Shown here: positions 10,001 through 17,322 of the stretch, in pieces
Layout: every line of letters begins with the position of its first letter
How positions within the stretch are numbered: the first letter of the stretch is position 1
Assembly (NCBI RefSeq): GCF_002251855.1
Contig: NZ_NOXW01000020.1
Coordinates: 558,001 to 622,000 of the forward strand
Direction: 5' to 3'
Length of the DNA: 64,000 nucleotides
Origin: Rhodoferax sp. TH121
GTDB lineage: Bacteria > Pseudomonadota > Gammaproteobacteria > Burkholderiales > Burkholderiaceae_C
Notes under the pieces: model-generated
What the model saw: only the letters and a program-made list of their open reading frames with translations
What the model was told of the DNA's origin: nothing
Databases searched by the model: none
Made by a program: the position numbers and the translations under genes

Positions 10001-10817
10001 GGCCTGCGCGCAGTGGCGTTCCACTTCCTTCGCCCGATGCTCGAGCATCTAGCCAAGTGTAAAACGCAGTTTTGGCAAGACCGTAATCTTGCATGGTGTT
10101 GGGGGAGCCGTAGATCGTGCCGTAGGCTAGTCGAAAGTTGTCTATTTGGCTGGCAAAGGCCCCGCCAATTCCAGTTTTTGCCGCAGCCATGCGGTCAAAG
10201 TTGTAGGCCCGCCAATTGGCAATGTTTTGCCGTTCTTCAGCCAAATTGCAAGTCGCGGCCGCGCAATCAGTGCGACTACCCCCGTGGGCGCCGAAAATAT
10301 TCGTTGCTGTTGTCGTTCCGTTGTTCAACCTGAAGCCGCCAGTGCGAACTTCATACTTATCGTATTTGTTCGCGTCGGTGAGTTGTGCTGATGTGGTGTA
10401 AGTTGTTGGATCTTGGCCACTTTTGGGCATGTACAGGGTGACAACTGAAGTGTTGTTTACGGTTGCATTGCCTTGCAAGGCTCCGGTAGCGGTATAGCCG
10501 CGCGCGTATCGAATTTTGGGGTTGTAGAACAACAAATTATTGACGGGCGATGCATGTCGGAGGTCATCACTGTCCAGACACGAATCTGTCAGGCCAGACC
10601 AAGTGGCACCTTCGGAGATAAAAAGATCCGTCACGTGTTTGGCATACACGCATTCCCAGGCCATGGACCCCGATGTGTCAAATACCAAGGCAATATTGGG
10701 GCGCACAGCCGCTGTACTGTTTAGCAGCGGGGACTGTGCGACAACAGAAAACGCGAATGAACTGCTAAGCGATAAGACCAAGGCAACCGTGATGCTGCGG
10801 AGAGTGGAGTATTTCAT
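7098..10817 (-). CDS. pilY1: type IV pilus tip adhesin/assembly protein PilY1
   Basis: A 1239-residue exported protein with an N-terminal signal peptide (ends FSVVAQ), a von Willebrand A-like region with a DTSGSM MIDAS motif about 45 residues in, and a C-terminal beta-propeller domain (GTTGAGAKAVYALNVS, DWVSVFGNGYDS, GDLKGRLWKFDLS). PilY1 sits at the pilus tip with the minor pilins and affects extension, adhesion and surface sensing. A calcium-loop-like DTNNDGQINSSD lies near the C-terminus, followed by four tandem cysteine-rich repeats. The ATG at 10817 is favoured because AGGAGA sits eight bases upstream; the ATG at 10823 is too close to it. Confidence 0.92.
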   Translation of the reverse strand: MKYSTLRSITVALVLSLSSSFAFSVVAQSPLLNSTAAVRPNIALVFDTSGSMAWECVYAKHVTDLFISEGATWSGLTDSCLDSDDLRHASPVNNLLFYNPKIRYARGYTATGALQGNATVNNTSVVTLYMPKSGQDPTTYTTSAQLTDANKYDKYEVRTGGFRLNNGTTTATNIFGAHGGSRTDCAAATCNLAEERQNIANWRAYNFDRMAAAKTGIGGAFASQIDNFRLAYGTIYGSPNTMQDYGLAKTAFYTWLDARASGEGSGTPLRAGLNRAGIYYSSTANSGPWGANPSAPPAGETATSHLSCRRSFTLMITDGFYNDGLSGVQARPNVGNVDGQNGPLLTHATATPTQTYKYTPGSAADARSIGKSDNTNGTGGTSNTLADVALKYWVSDLRPDLPDDYGAGGPSAPPFWQNMTSYMVSFGASGRMTEAAVAQAKQGALNWTAPVANEPTTIDDMRHAAHNGGGEFLKVNNAAQFATDLGNVIGSIAGQEFSQAGVAASAVTLTTGTQKFVPYFTSGSWWGNLEMVNVATQARVWQVIATDGNGQPTGVTTFPASYADRNILVWVNAATQAVAFNPTNVNNATHNLKGSNANMQMASAVSNDVINFLRGDRSNEGTSLRKRQAILGDIVNSTPAFIKNNTYPEYNLLPSGTPGQGSFATYMASKAARTEGALFVGANDGMLHAFAEGYAANAPGRELVAFMPRSVLGKLEALSTSGYAYAHTFTVDGPITEVDAYVTTPNLTSSGSSLGWKNLIVGTTGAGAKAVYALNVSDLTSMNNKSVLWEINPDPAFPVMPGNTSTSFSELGHVLSPVQNGTTVGGDWVSVFGNGYDSASGKASLFIVETATGRLLRRIDTDATTGNGLGGVRLVLNANKQIIGAYAGDLKGRLWKFDLSSSSPASWGLGNGGVALFTAESGGVRMPITAQPAVMERTDQPSYSPSYMVTVATGKLFEAGDTAVPSVNQAAFGLWDRKPFGSSGADTISDSSLEPVTQTLQNPTASSSYVIPSYVNGVTSIDWNTRRGWKIEFNLPQRPGQRVIDPVEQILKVVKIDTVTPDASATSCKASKSNGLNLVIDPLTGICRVGGTLDTNNDGQINSSDAQDICGYTTLADGRDVILTLLDSSNLDTGLRNAQSSSGGTTFRAGDPPTETCQNSPTYAAAHPSECSPTCQNNPTYAAAHPETCGTCLTSAAYAAAHQSECCALPAYRTANPSVVCEGTTLNRSWRQLFLRTNN

Positions 10818-10837
10818 GAGCATTTCTCCTGAGGGCG

Positions 10838-11422
10838 TTAGTTCATGGTGATGACAGATTGCAACCACACTTCGGTGCCAACAGGCAGAGTCCCGTTTTT
10901 GGGATTGGGGGCTGCAGGGACTTCGGGACCGAATCCTCTAGCTGTCGTAACAAATACTTTGGTGTTCCCTGCGGATGTGTACTGCGACATACATTCTGGG
11001 GGACGTTGAAAGTACAGGCCGTTGCCGCCCACACCGTCACCCGCGGCAGCAAATGGCGCGATCTGCGGCGAGTTGGCGCCTGGCGCACTATCCCAAAAGT
11101 TTTGTCCCGCGTTGATTTCCCAATTGAAGATTCCAGCCCCCGGGGCCGCGCTAGGAATCAACCCTCCCAAATTTGGGGCATTTTTTGTGTTGTCCATGGC
11201 GTAGGCCTGTACCAGCGCCTCACAGTACCGCAGCGCTGCTTCTGCGGATTGTTGTCCCAAGGTTTTCAATCGATCTTGGTTGGCAATTTGCTCGGAAGAT
11301 GAGGCACCCCGGATCGAAACACTGGCAAGGATAGTCAATACCATTAGCAGCAACAGGGCAACGACCAGAACGACGCCGCTTTGCTGGGTATTACTATGCC
11401 GCAAGGACATATGTTTAGTCAT
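10838..11422 (-). CDS. pilX: type IV pilus minor pilin PilX
   Basis: A 194-residue protein with an N-terminal SGVVLVVALLLLMVLTILASVSIRGASSSE helix typical of PilX, whose prepilin motif is atypical (GVVLVV instead of GFTLIE). It overlaps the pilW stop by eight bases and precedes pilY1 by 20 bases. Together with PilV, PilW and FimT it forms the minor-pilin priming complex for pilus assembly. An alternative start lies four codons in (11410). Confidence 0.85.
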   Translation of the reverse strand: MTKHMSLRHSNTQQSGVVLVVALLLLMVLTILASVSIRGASSSEQIANQDRLKTLGQQSAEAALRYCEALVQAYAMDNTKNAPNLGGLIPSAAPGAGIFNWEINAGQNFWDSAPGANSPQIAPFAAAGDGVGGNGLYFQRPPECMSQYTSAGNTKVFVTTARGFGPEVPAAPNPKNGTLPVGTEVWLQSVITMN

Positions 11423-12371
11423 TGAAACCTACTCCATGGTTGCGCAGAAGCACCGTAGTGCGATACGCGCGGCGCAACCTCCCGTCCGCAATTGCAACTA
11501 CATTGTCATTGCAATCCCGATAAGAAGGAGCGGATTCAGTATCTCGGAGGATGGGGGCTTCACTGACCACCACCACACATACACGGGCAGCGACAACCTT
11601 TTTCCAACGTTCTAGTGCCGTAAGCGCTGCAAAAGTAGCGTCTGCTGGTGCGCCATTGATGTCGGTAGCTGAGTAATAGCCCTGTACTACTTTGTTGTCT
11701 GCCGCGCTTCCGATACCAAACAGGAAGGTCATACTTTCAATATTCTCTGCCAATACTTGAGGTACCTGATTGAGCGTTAGGCGCGGCAAGGCTCCACCAC
11801 TACCCAGGCAAGTCAGCGCATTGTTGGCGATGTAGAGGCGAGATTGCGCAGTGTAGTAATTTCCGCCCGCGATGGAGACGCCCTGTGCAACTATGCCGTT
11901 GCCTATGCAGTCCATGGGCAAGTTTCCGGCAGTGTTCCTGCCGCTTACCAAATCGGATTCGGAAACAACGGCAAGTGCACCGCCACTTCCGCCTGCGTTG
12001 CAAGTCAATCCACTGACCAGTAGCGCGGTGTTGTCTGTAAATCCGTTAGGGCATGCAAACAAGCCCCAGCCCCCTTGGCCTAAATCGTTTACGGCAGTTG
12101 AGGTCGGGCCAGTCGGGCGACGTGGGTTGTATCCGGCTTTGCGTAACTCTTGGGTTATGACAGACAGCGCCATTTGCGCATCCTCGTTCATTTGCCCTTG
12201 GGCTGCTGCGTAACGGGTCGCTGCGGCACCCGTCACGTACATGACCAGCATAGCCCCGATGACCACAATTCCAAGCGTGATCGATATCAGTAACTCAACG
12301 AGGGTAAAACCATTTTGATGCAGACGGACTGGAGTGCCGTTTGCAAAAGCAGGCTGTGGCCGGCGGTTCAT
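11415..12371 (-). CDS. pilW: type IV pilus minor pilin PilW
   Basis: A 318-residue minor pilin with the prepilin signal G|FTLVELLISITLGIVVIGAMLVMYV about 20 residues from the N-terminus. Its long C-terminal domain contains several cysteines (for example LTCNAGG and LTCLGSG). It follows PilV with an ATGA-type overlap at 12368-12371, so translation is coupled. The ATG at 12371 keeps the leader at normal length. Confidence 0.85.
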   Translation of the reverse strand: MNRRPQPAFANGTPVRLHQNGFTLVELLISITLGIVVIGAMLVMYVTGAAATRYAAAQGQMNEDAQMALSVITQELRKAGYNPRRPTGPTSTAVNDLGQGGWGLFACPNGFTDNTALLVSGLTCNAGGSGGALAVVSESDLVSGRNTAGNLPMDCIGNGIVAQGVSIAGGNYYTAQSRLYIANNALTCLGSGGALPRLTLNQVPQVLAENIESMTFLFGIGSAADNKVVQGYYSATDINGAPADATFAALTALERWKKVVAARVCVVVVSEAPILRDTESAPSYRDCNDNVVAIADGRLRRAYRTTVLLRNHGVGFND

Positions 12372-12958
12372 AACTGCACCCGCATGTAAAAGCAGCGTGG
12401 CAGTGTGGCAAGGGCTCTTGCCGCCGCAGAGCAGTTGTCTGCATTGCCTTCTGCCGCAACGAGTATGCCTGGTTCTTGCCATGTAATCCAAATGTCAGCG
12501 GTTGAGCGGGCGGGCGCTACAGCCACGTTTGCAACCACCTGAACGCCGCCCAAAGGCAAACCTGAGCGTACCCGACGCTGAAAGCTAGTGATGTCGTAGG
12601 CCGCCAAATTGGCAGCAGTGTTACAAAACGGATACTCCGCAGGTGCTACGTCTTCGTCGGCAACTCCAGGGCATGCTGTCAAATTTGGTGCGCCTGGATT
12701 CGCTTGCGACATGAAGGCAACGTTGTAGTTGCCTGCGTTCAAACCAGCAGGGTTGACCCGTATCAGCTCTGCAAGTTCATTTGCCATCGTACTGGCAACG
12801 GATCTGTAGACGGCATTTTTTTGGGCTGCAATAGAGTAGGCTTGCATGCCTGCCACGGCCATCATTCCCAAAGATAGGAGTAGGATGGAGATCAAAATCT
12901 CAATTAAAGTCGCGCCATTCTGATGCGATCGAAGTATCTTGGATGAGCGCTTCAGCAT
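12368..12958 (-). CDS. pilV: type IV pilus modification/minor pilin PilV
   Basis: A 196-residue prepilin-like protein with the leader ending NG|ATLIEILISILLLSLGMMAVAGMQ, a PilV-type signal in which Ala replaces Phe at +1 and Glu5 is kept. ATG 12958 overlaps the end of fimT by seven bases. It belongs to the coupled fimT-pilV-pilW-pilX-pilY1-pilE operon. Confidence 0.85.
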   Translation of the reverse strand: MLKRSSKILRSHQNGATLIEILISILLLSLGMMAVAGMQAYSIAAQKNAVYRSVASTMANELAELIRVNPAGLNAGNYNVAFMSQANPGAPNLTACPGVADEDVAPAEYPFCNTAANLAAYDITSFQRRVRSGLPLGGVQVVANVAVAPARSTADIWITWQEPGILVAAEGNADNCSAAARALATLPRCFYMRVQL

Positions 12959-13605
12959 GCCGCTTCTCCTGTGAGGAGCCTGACCCTTCCAACGGAGTTC
13001 ATGCAAAGCGTTCTGGCAAAGCTCGGGTCCGTTGCAGCTGTCCCGGACGGATGAACCAACCATCTGCCTTGTTGACCAATTGCTCTGCCTGTGCCGTCGT
13101 AAACCACATTGTTACGAGTGCTGACGGCAGACGTCAGTGGTGCAGCACCTACGGCAAAAAAATCTGCCAGGCCCGTTAAGGGCTCCTGCACGCGCAAAAC
13201 GCTGTCTCCGCCGGCATTGTTAAACGCACCGTTGCCGTTTTCATCAACGAAGACGACCCAGCCAGACGCCCAGCCTAATACTGCGAGGCCATCACCCGCT
13301 CCACAAACAGGTATCGCTGCGACCGGGTTGTTGCTCCTGCAAATCGTCACGCTTTTGCCTCTGCGCATGGCTTCGCCACGGGCGTATCGGGTGTCAGAAA
13401 TAAAGTTATTGACAGCTTTGGTCACTGAAGAGCGAGAAATCAGCGCCGAAAAAGAGGGCGCTGCGAGGGTAATCAAAATACCGATGATGGCGACGACGAC
13501 CATGAGCTCTATGAGGCTGAAGCCGCGCTGGTCCAAATTGCGAGAGCAACTAAGCTCCAGAGACGTAGGACAAATGTCGATAGAGTGAATTCTGACTTTC
13601 CGCAT
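12952..13605 (-). CDS. fimT: GspH/FimT-family minor pseudopilin, first gene of the pilin operon
   Basis: A 217-residue protein with prepilin signal RG|FSLIELMVVVAIIGILITLAAPSF about 28 residues from the start, followed by the GspH/FimT beta domain (SDTRYARGEAMRRGKSVTICRS, GWASGWVVFVDENGNG). FimT proteins act in pilus assembly and, in some species, DNA uptake. As the most upstream pilin gene it probably carries the operon promoter, in the 89-base gap to nrdR. The ATG at 13605 was preferred over 13662 because the latter gives an unusually long leader. Confidence 0.85.
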   Translation of the reverse strand: MRKVRIHSIDICPTSLELSCSRNLDQRGFSLIELMVVVAIIGILITLAAPSFSALISRSSVTKAVNNFISDTRYARGEAMRRGKSVTICRSNNPVAAIPVCGAGDGLAVLGWASGWVVFVDENGNGAFNNAGGDSVLRVQEPLTGLADFFAVGAAPLTSAVSTRNNVVYDGTGRAIGQQGRWLVHPSGTAATDPSFARTLCMNSVGRVRLLTGEAAC

Positions 13606-13694
13606 GCGACGATGGTAGTCGCGGTGTCTCGATCCTCTTATCAAAAATCGACATTCGGACAAACCAATATGATGAACGGCACAGCCAAGCCGGG

Positions 13695-14144
13695 TTAACG
13701 ACTCACTTCGTCCACCAAAGTCTTGAACTCGTCTATGTCCTCAAAACTACGGTACACACTGGCAAAGCGCACGTACGCCACTTTGTCCAGCTTCTTGAGT
13801 TCGCGCATGACGAGTTCGCCGATGCGGGTGGATTGGACTTCGCGCAGGCCCAAATTGAGGAGTTTTTCTTCGATGCGCTCGATCGCGCTATCGATCTGTT
13901 CGGTGCTCACGGGCCGCTTGCGCAGGGCCAGGTTCATGGAGGCGAGTAGTTTGGTACGTTCAAACTCAATGCGGCGCCCGTCTTTTTTGACGATGGCCGG
14001 AAAGTTGACGTCCGGGCGCTCATAGGTGGTGAAGCGTTTGTCGCACGATCCGCACTGTCGGCGGCGGCGGATGAAGTCCCCGTCTTCAGATATTCGGGTC
14101 TCCACCACCTGGGTTTCCGAATGACTGCAGAACGGGCACTTCAT
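13695..14144 (-). CDS. nrdR: transcriptional repressor NrdR
   Basis: NrdR represses ribonucleotide reductase genes when bound to ATP/dATP. The 149-residue protein has the N-terminal zinc ribbon (CPFCSH...[13 protein letters not shown]) and the ATP-cone domain ([15 protein letters not shown]...). It lies 16 bases downstream of glyA on the same strand, the usual glyA-nrdR arrangement of betaproteobacteria. Confidence 0.96.
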   Translation of the reverse strand: MKCPFCSHSETQVVETRISEDGDFIRRRRQCGSCDKRFTTYERPDVNFPAIVKKDGRRIEFERTKLLASMNLALRKRPVSTEQIDSAIERIEEKLLNLGLREVQSTRIGELVMRELKKLDKVAYVRFASVYRSFEDIDEFKTLVDEVSR

Positions 14145-14160
14145 CGTGGTCTAGCCTGAC

Positions 14161-15405
14161 TTACTTGTAGACCGGGAAACGAGAGGTCAGGGCATGCACC
14201 TTGGCGCGCACCGCGGCAATGTTGGCCTCGTCGCGCGGGTTGTCCAGCACGTCGGCAATCAGGTTGGCCGTGGCGCGGGCTTCTTCGTCCTTGAAGCCGC
14301 GCGTGGTCATGGCGGGGGTGCCGACGCGGATTCCGCTAGTGACCATGGGTTTTTCAGGGTCGTTGGGGATCGCGTTTTTGTTGATGGTCATGTGGGCGGC
14401 GCCCAGCACGGCCTCGGCTTCCTTGCCGGTAATGCCTTTGGAGCGCAGGTCCACCAACATCACGTGGCTGTCGGTGCCGCCACTGACGATACGCAGGCCG
14501 CGTGCGGTCAGCGTTTCGGCCACGATCTTGGCGTTGCGGGCCACTTGTTGCTGATAGATTTTGAACTCAGGGCTGAGCGCTTCCTTGAAGGCCACGGCCT
14601 TGGCAGCGATGACGTGCATCAATGGGCCACCTTGCAAGCCAGGGAAGATGGCGCTGTTGATGGCTTTTTCGTGCTCGGCCTTCATGAGGATGATGCCACC
14701 ACGCGGGCCGCGCAGGCTCTTGTGGGTGGTGGAGGTCACCACGTCAGCGTGGGGTACAGGGTTGGGGTAGACACCCGCGGCGATCAGGCCGGCGTAGTGG
14801 GCCATGTCCACCATGAAGATCGCGCCAACTTCCTTGGAAATCTTGGCAAAGCGTTCAAAGTCAATGGCGAGGGAGTAGGCGGAGGCGCCAGCAATGATCA
14901 GCTTGGGTTTGGTTTCGCGGGCTTTGCGTTCCATCGCTTCGTAGTCGATGGCTTCGTTGGCGTCCAGGCCATAGCTCACCACGTTGAACCACTTGCCGGA
15001 CATGTTCAGCGGCATGCCGTGGGTCAAGTGGCCGCCTTCCGCCAGGCTCATGCCCATGATGGTGTCGCCGGGCTTCAGGAAAGCCAGGAAGACGGCTTCG
15101 TTGGCGGAAGCGCCGCAATGAGGTTGTACGTTGGCGGCTTCAGCACCAAAAATTTGTTTGATGCGGTCAATGGCCAGTTGCTCGGCCACATCCACATGCT
15201 CGCAGCCACCGTAGTAACGGCGGCCAGGGTAGCCCTCGGCGTATTTGTTGGTGAGCTGGCTGCCTTGGGCTGCCATAACGGCGGGCGATGCGTAGTTTTC
15301 GCTGGCAATCAGTTCGATATGGTGCTCTTGGCGGGCGTTTTCTGCCTGAATGGCAGCCCAGAGTTCGGGGTCGGCTTGTTCAACAAGGATGTTGCGGTCG
15401 TACAT
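14161..15405 (-). CDS. glyA: serine hydroxymethyltransferase
   Basis: GlyA converts serine and tetrahydrofolate to glycine and methylene-THF with PLP. The 414 residues include [22 protein letters not shown], the PLP-lysine motif [16 protein letters not shown] and [13 protein letters not shown]. The start is ATG 15405 behind AGGACTGCC. A ZTP riboswitch lies directly upstream (15450-15570), so expression should rise when the purine intermediate ZTP signals low 10-formyl-THF. Confidence 0.97.
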   Translation of the reverse strand: MYDRNILVEQADPELWAAIQAENARQEHHIELIASENYASPAVMAAQGSQLTNKYAEGYPGRRYYGGCEHVDVAEQLAIDRIKQIFGAEAANVQPHCGASANEAVFLAFLKPGDTIMGMSLAEGGHLTHGMPLNMSGKWFNVVSYGLDANEAIDYEAMERKARETKPKLIIAGASAYSLAIDFERFAKISKEVGAIFMVDMAHYAGLIAAGVYPNPVPHADVVTSTTHKSLRGPRGGIILMKAEHEKAINSAIFPGLQGGPLMHVIAAKAVAFKEALSPEFKIYQQQVARNAKIVAETLTARGLRIVSGGTDSHVMLVDLRSKGITGKEAEAVLGAAHMTINKNAIPNDPEKPMVTSGIRVGTPAMTTRGFKDEEARATANLIADVLDNPRDEANIAAVRAKVHALTSRFPVYK

Positions 15406-15449
15406 GGCAGTCCTAAAAGACAAATGGCCTGTGGGTCAGAAAGACACAG

Positions 15450-15570
15450 GGCTGCCCAGGCGAACGGCTGAACGCAAGCCCCGCTAGGGGTTGCGGCACG
15501 CTTCCCAGTGGTGTCCCACGTCAGCGCCAGAGGGCCTTGGGAGCCCAGCGCCTATCGCCAGTCGCGTGCA
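15450..15570 (-). promoter_or_regulatory. ZTP (pfl) riboswitch upstream of glyA
   Basis: Read on the minus strand, the glyA leader contains the two conserved halves of the pfl motif. The 5' half has CGACTGGCG, then GTGGGACACCACTGGGAAGCG. The 3' half is GCCGTTCGCCTGGGCAGC, which ends about 45 bases before the glyA ATG. This motif is established as a ZTP sensor that controls folate and purine one-carbon genes, often glyA and purH in proteobacteria. The call rests on matching remembered consensus bases and on the gene context. Confidence 0.8.
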
Positions 15571-15593
15571 GGCAGGAGTTTAACCGAGCGCGC

Positions 15594-16418
15594 TTAGGAG
15601 TTGGCCATGCGGGCGACGTTTTCTGTGCCCACGGGTTGTGCGGCCTCCGGTGCGGGAAGCTTCACAGGTACTGACGTGGCAGGCGGCGCCATCAAGGGCA
15701 GGGGTTTGCCCGCAGCGATGGATTGCAGTCGTGCATGTTCTGCCATGACCTTGGCGGTGTAGCCGCCATCGTCCTCCAGGTTGGCTGCACCCACGTAATA
15801 CTTGAGCCCGCCTTCGACAGAGCCAGCGCGCGCAATACATTCCTGTAGCACCTTGACGCCCACACGCAAGTTGGACACAGGGTCAAATGCAGCAAGTTTG
15901 CCGCCGAAGCCTTCGTACTTGTCGCTGTGGACCTTGGTCATGACCTGCATCAGGCCTTGGGCACCCACATGGCTTTGGGCAAATGGGTTAAAGCCAGACT
16001 CGATGGCCATGATGGCCAGGATAAGAGTGGGGTCCAATTTAGTACGCTGGCCAATTTCGTAGGCCTCTGCCACCAGTGCGCTCAAAGGTTCGGGCGCTAC
16101 GCTGTATTTTTTGCTCAGCCAGAATGCCACCGCTGCCTGTTGCTTGGGCAGCGCTTGCGGGTTCGCGGCCGTAGCGCGCTCTACCGCATCGGGTTCGGTG
16201 GCAATGCCGGTGGCGACCACATGGCGGTTTTGTAGCCAGCCCATGAGCTGGATTTCGCCTGCTTGGCGGATTTCAGGGCGTGCCGTCAGGGTGATGATCG
16301 CAAACATGACGGCCAGGCCGAGGAGGGCAAAACCGTTGTGGGTAATTTCGAAGAAACCTTGGGCAATGTCTGTCGCAACGATGCGCAGGCCTTTGGTGAA
16401 TTGTTGAGTCGCTGTCAT
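15594..16418 (-). CDS. membrane-associated lytic transglycosylase (SLT domain)
   Basis: A 274-residue protein with an N-terminal hydrophobic segment (FALLGLAVMFAIITLTA, about residues 31-47) and a Slt-type lysozyme domain (LILAIMAIESGFNPFAQSHVGAQGLMQVMTKVH). The catalytic Glu is in the ESGFNP motif and the domain ends with YVGAANLEDDGGYTAKVM. It should cleave peptidoglycan glycan strands with formation of 1,6-anhydroMurNAc. The C-terminus is Pro/Ala-rich. ATG 16418 is preceded by GGAAGAG. Confidence 0.88.
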   Translation of the reverse strand: MTATQQFTKGLRIVATDIAQGFFEITHNGFALLGLAVMFAIITLTARPEIRQAGEIQLMGWLQNRHVVATGIATEPDAVERATAANPQALPKQQAAVAFWLSKKYSVAPEPLSALVAEAYEIGQRTKLDPTLILAIMAIESGFNPFAQSHVGAQGLMQVMTKVHSDKYEGFGGKLAAFDPVSNLRVGVKVLQECIARAGSVEGGLKYYVGAANLEDDGGYTAKVMAEHARLQSIAAGKPLPLMAPPATSVPVKLPAPEAAQPVGTENVARMANS

Positions 16419-16767
16419 AGCTCTTCCTTCTTAGGCGGGGGCCAGAACCTTGGCGCTGCCATGCAGCGGGGCGGATCGGACACCTCGTTTGGGTTGGTAC
16501 GCTATCAATATCCTGCGGCGTCGTCTCGACATGTGCAGCGATTTGAATATGCCGGGTTCGGCAGCGGGGCGGGTAATCCCTAGTCAAAACTTGGAATGGG
16601 CGGATTCTAGGTGGCTTTTATATACATAGTCAACCATATCAAATTTGTTTAATATATTTTTATGTTTGTTTTCGACTCTTTTTAGGGCCGAAACAGGCAA
16701 TTTTTCACATTTAGGCAAGCGGCCTTAACTTGCCAATCGACAGACGGCAGGCCATTGAAACTTTGAT

Positions 16768-16796
16768 TTGAATCTGCGGTTTCGCGTGCCTAGACT
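16768..16796 (+). promoter_or_regulatory. sigma-70 promoter of a small RNA
   Basis: TTGAAT at 16768-16773 and TAGACT at 16791-16796 are separated by exactly 17 bases. Transcription would start near 16803, at the left edge of the structured region that ends in a terminator at 17013. Confidence 0.6.
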
Positions 16797-16802
16797 GCGT
16801 TG

Positions 16803-17013
16803 GCCTGAACATTCAGGTCTTGTTCCGGCAGTAGCCAGTCCGTGCTTCAGGCACCGTGATAAAGCGGCCCCGGTAACCCCAAGGAGGCAATCTATTGCTT
16901 CATGTTCGCGGTGGGACACCAAGCTCCCCTGCGACAACCCGTGATGGCATGGACCTTCGGTCAGCCATCGAGCCCGGCAGCGGTCTGTTAAGACTTCTGT
17001 CGGGCTTTCTTTT
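16803..17013 (+). ncRNA. structured small RNA, about 210 nt, possibly 6S-like
   Basis: The segment has its own promoter and Rho-independent terminator and no open frame with coding character. Visible hairpins include CCTGAACATTCAGG, GTGC-TTCAG-GCAC, GCAAT-CT-ATTGC and GATGGC..GACC-TTC-GGTC..GCCATC. Short stretches (GCCAGTCC near the 5' side, CTGCGAC near the 3' side) resemble bases conserved in 6S RNA. A long closing stem is not evident and the zapA gene often beside ssrS is absent. The RNA gene itself is well supported; the 6S identity is only a guess. Confidence 0.55.
16971..17013 (+). terminator. Rho-independent terminator of the small RNA
   Basis: AGCCCGGCAG (16971-16980) pairs with CTGTCGGGCT (16997-17006) with one G-T wobble, followed by a T-rich tract through 17013. 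Confidence 0.8.
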
Positions 17014-17322
17014 GGCCACGCCCACGGCCAAAAATCCACTCCTCCAAGCGGATGGGTCTATATATATAGGTGTATCCGCGTCTTCCTAGGAGGATGCAGG
17101 GTGTCTTGCTTAAAAGGTGATGCCCATGCAGTGCTTTAGTTTGCTATAAAAAGAGGAGCTGTTCGCGCTTATTCCATAGGGGTTTTGGCAGTTTTTTTTT
17201 ACAAATTTGGGGGGCGGCCTAGTCGCAATGGTGCTTTGGCCACTACGGCGCTATAAAAAACGGAGGGTGTAAGGCATTTCAAGGCGAAAATACCCGGCTG
17301 TATTTTTGTTCACCAACCCAGA
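17014..17322. other. non-coding gap with two dispersed-repeat copies
   Basis: No gene is seen. Two copies of the genome's short repeat family are present: TTGCTATAAAAAGAGGAGCT at 17141-17160 continuing into TTCGCGCTTATTCC, and GCTATAAAAAACGGAGGGTG near 17250. A T8 run follows the first. The stretch leads into the DUF349 gene. Confidence 0.6.

Noticed and set aside
9018..10052. 344-codon plus-strand frame antisense to pilY1
   Set aside because: It lies wholly within pilY1, has a Cys/Arg-rich composition and no ribosome-binding site or domain.
14194..15471. 425-codon plus-strand frame antisense to glyA
   Set aside because: It is the mirror of a strongly coding GC-rich gene; composition is His/Gly/Val-biased with no family motif.
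16803..17013. tmRNA or SRP RNA
   Set aside because: No tag-peptide frame or tRNA-like ends for tmRNA, and no GGTCCGGAAGGAAGCAGCC-type SRP loop.
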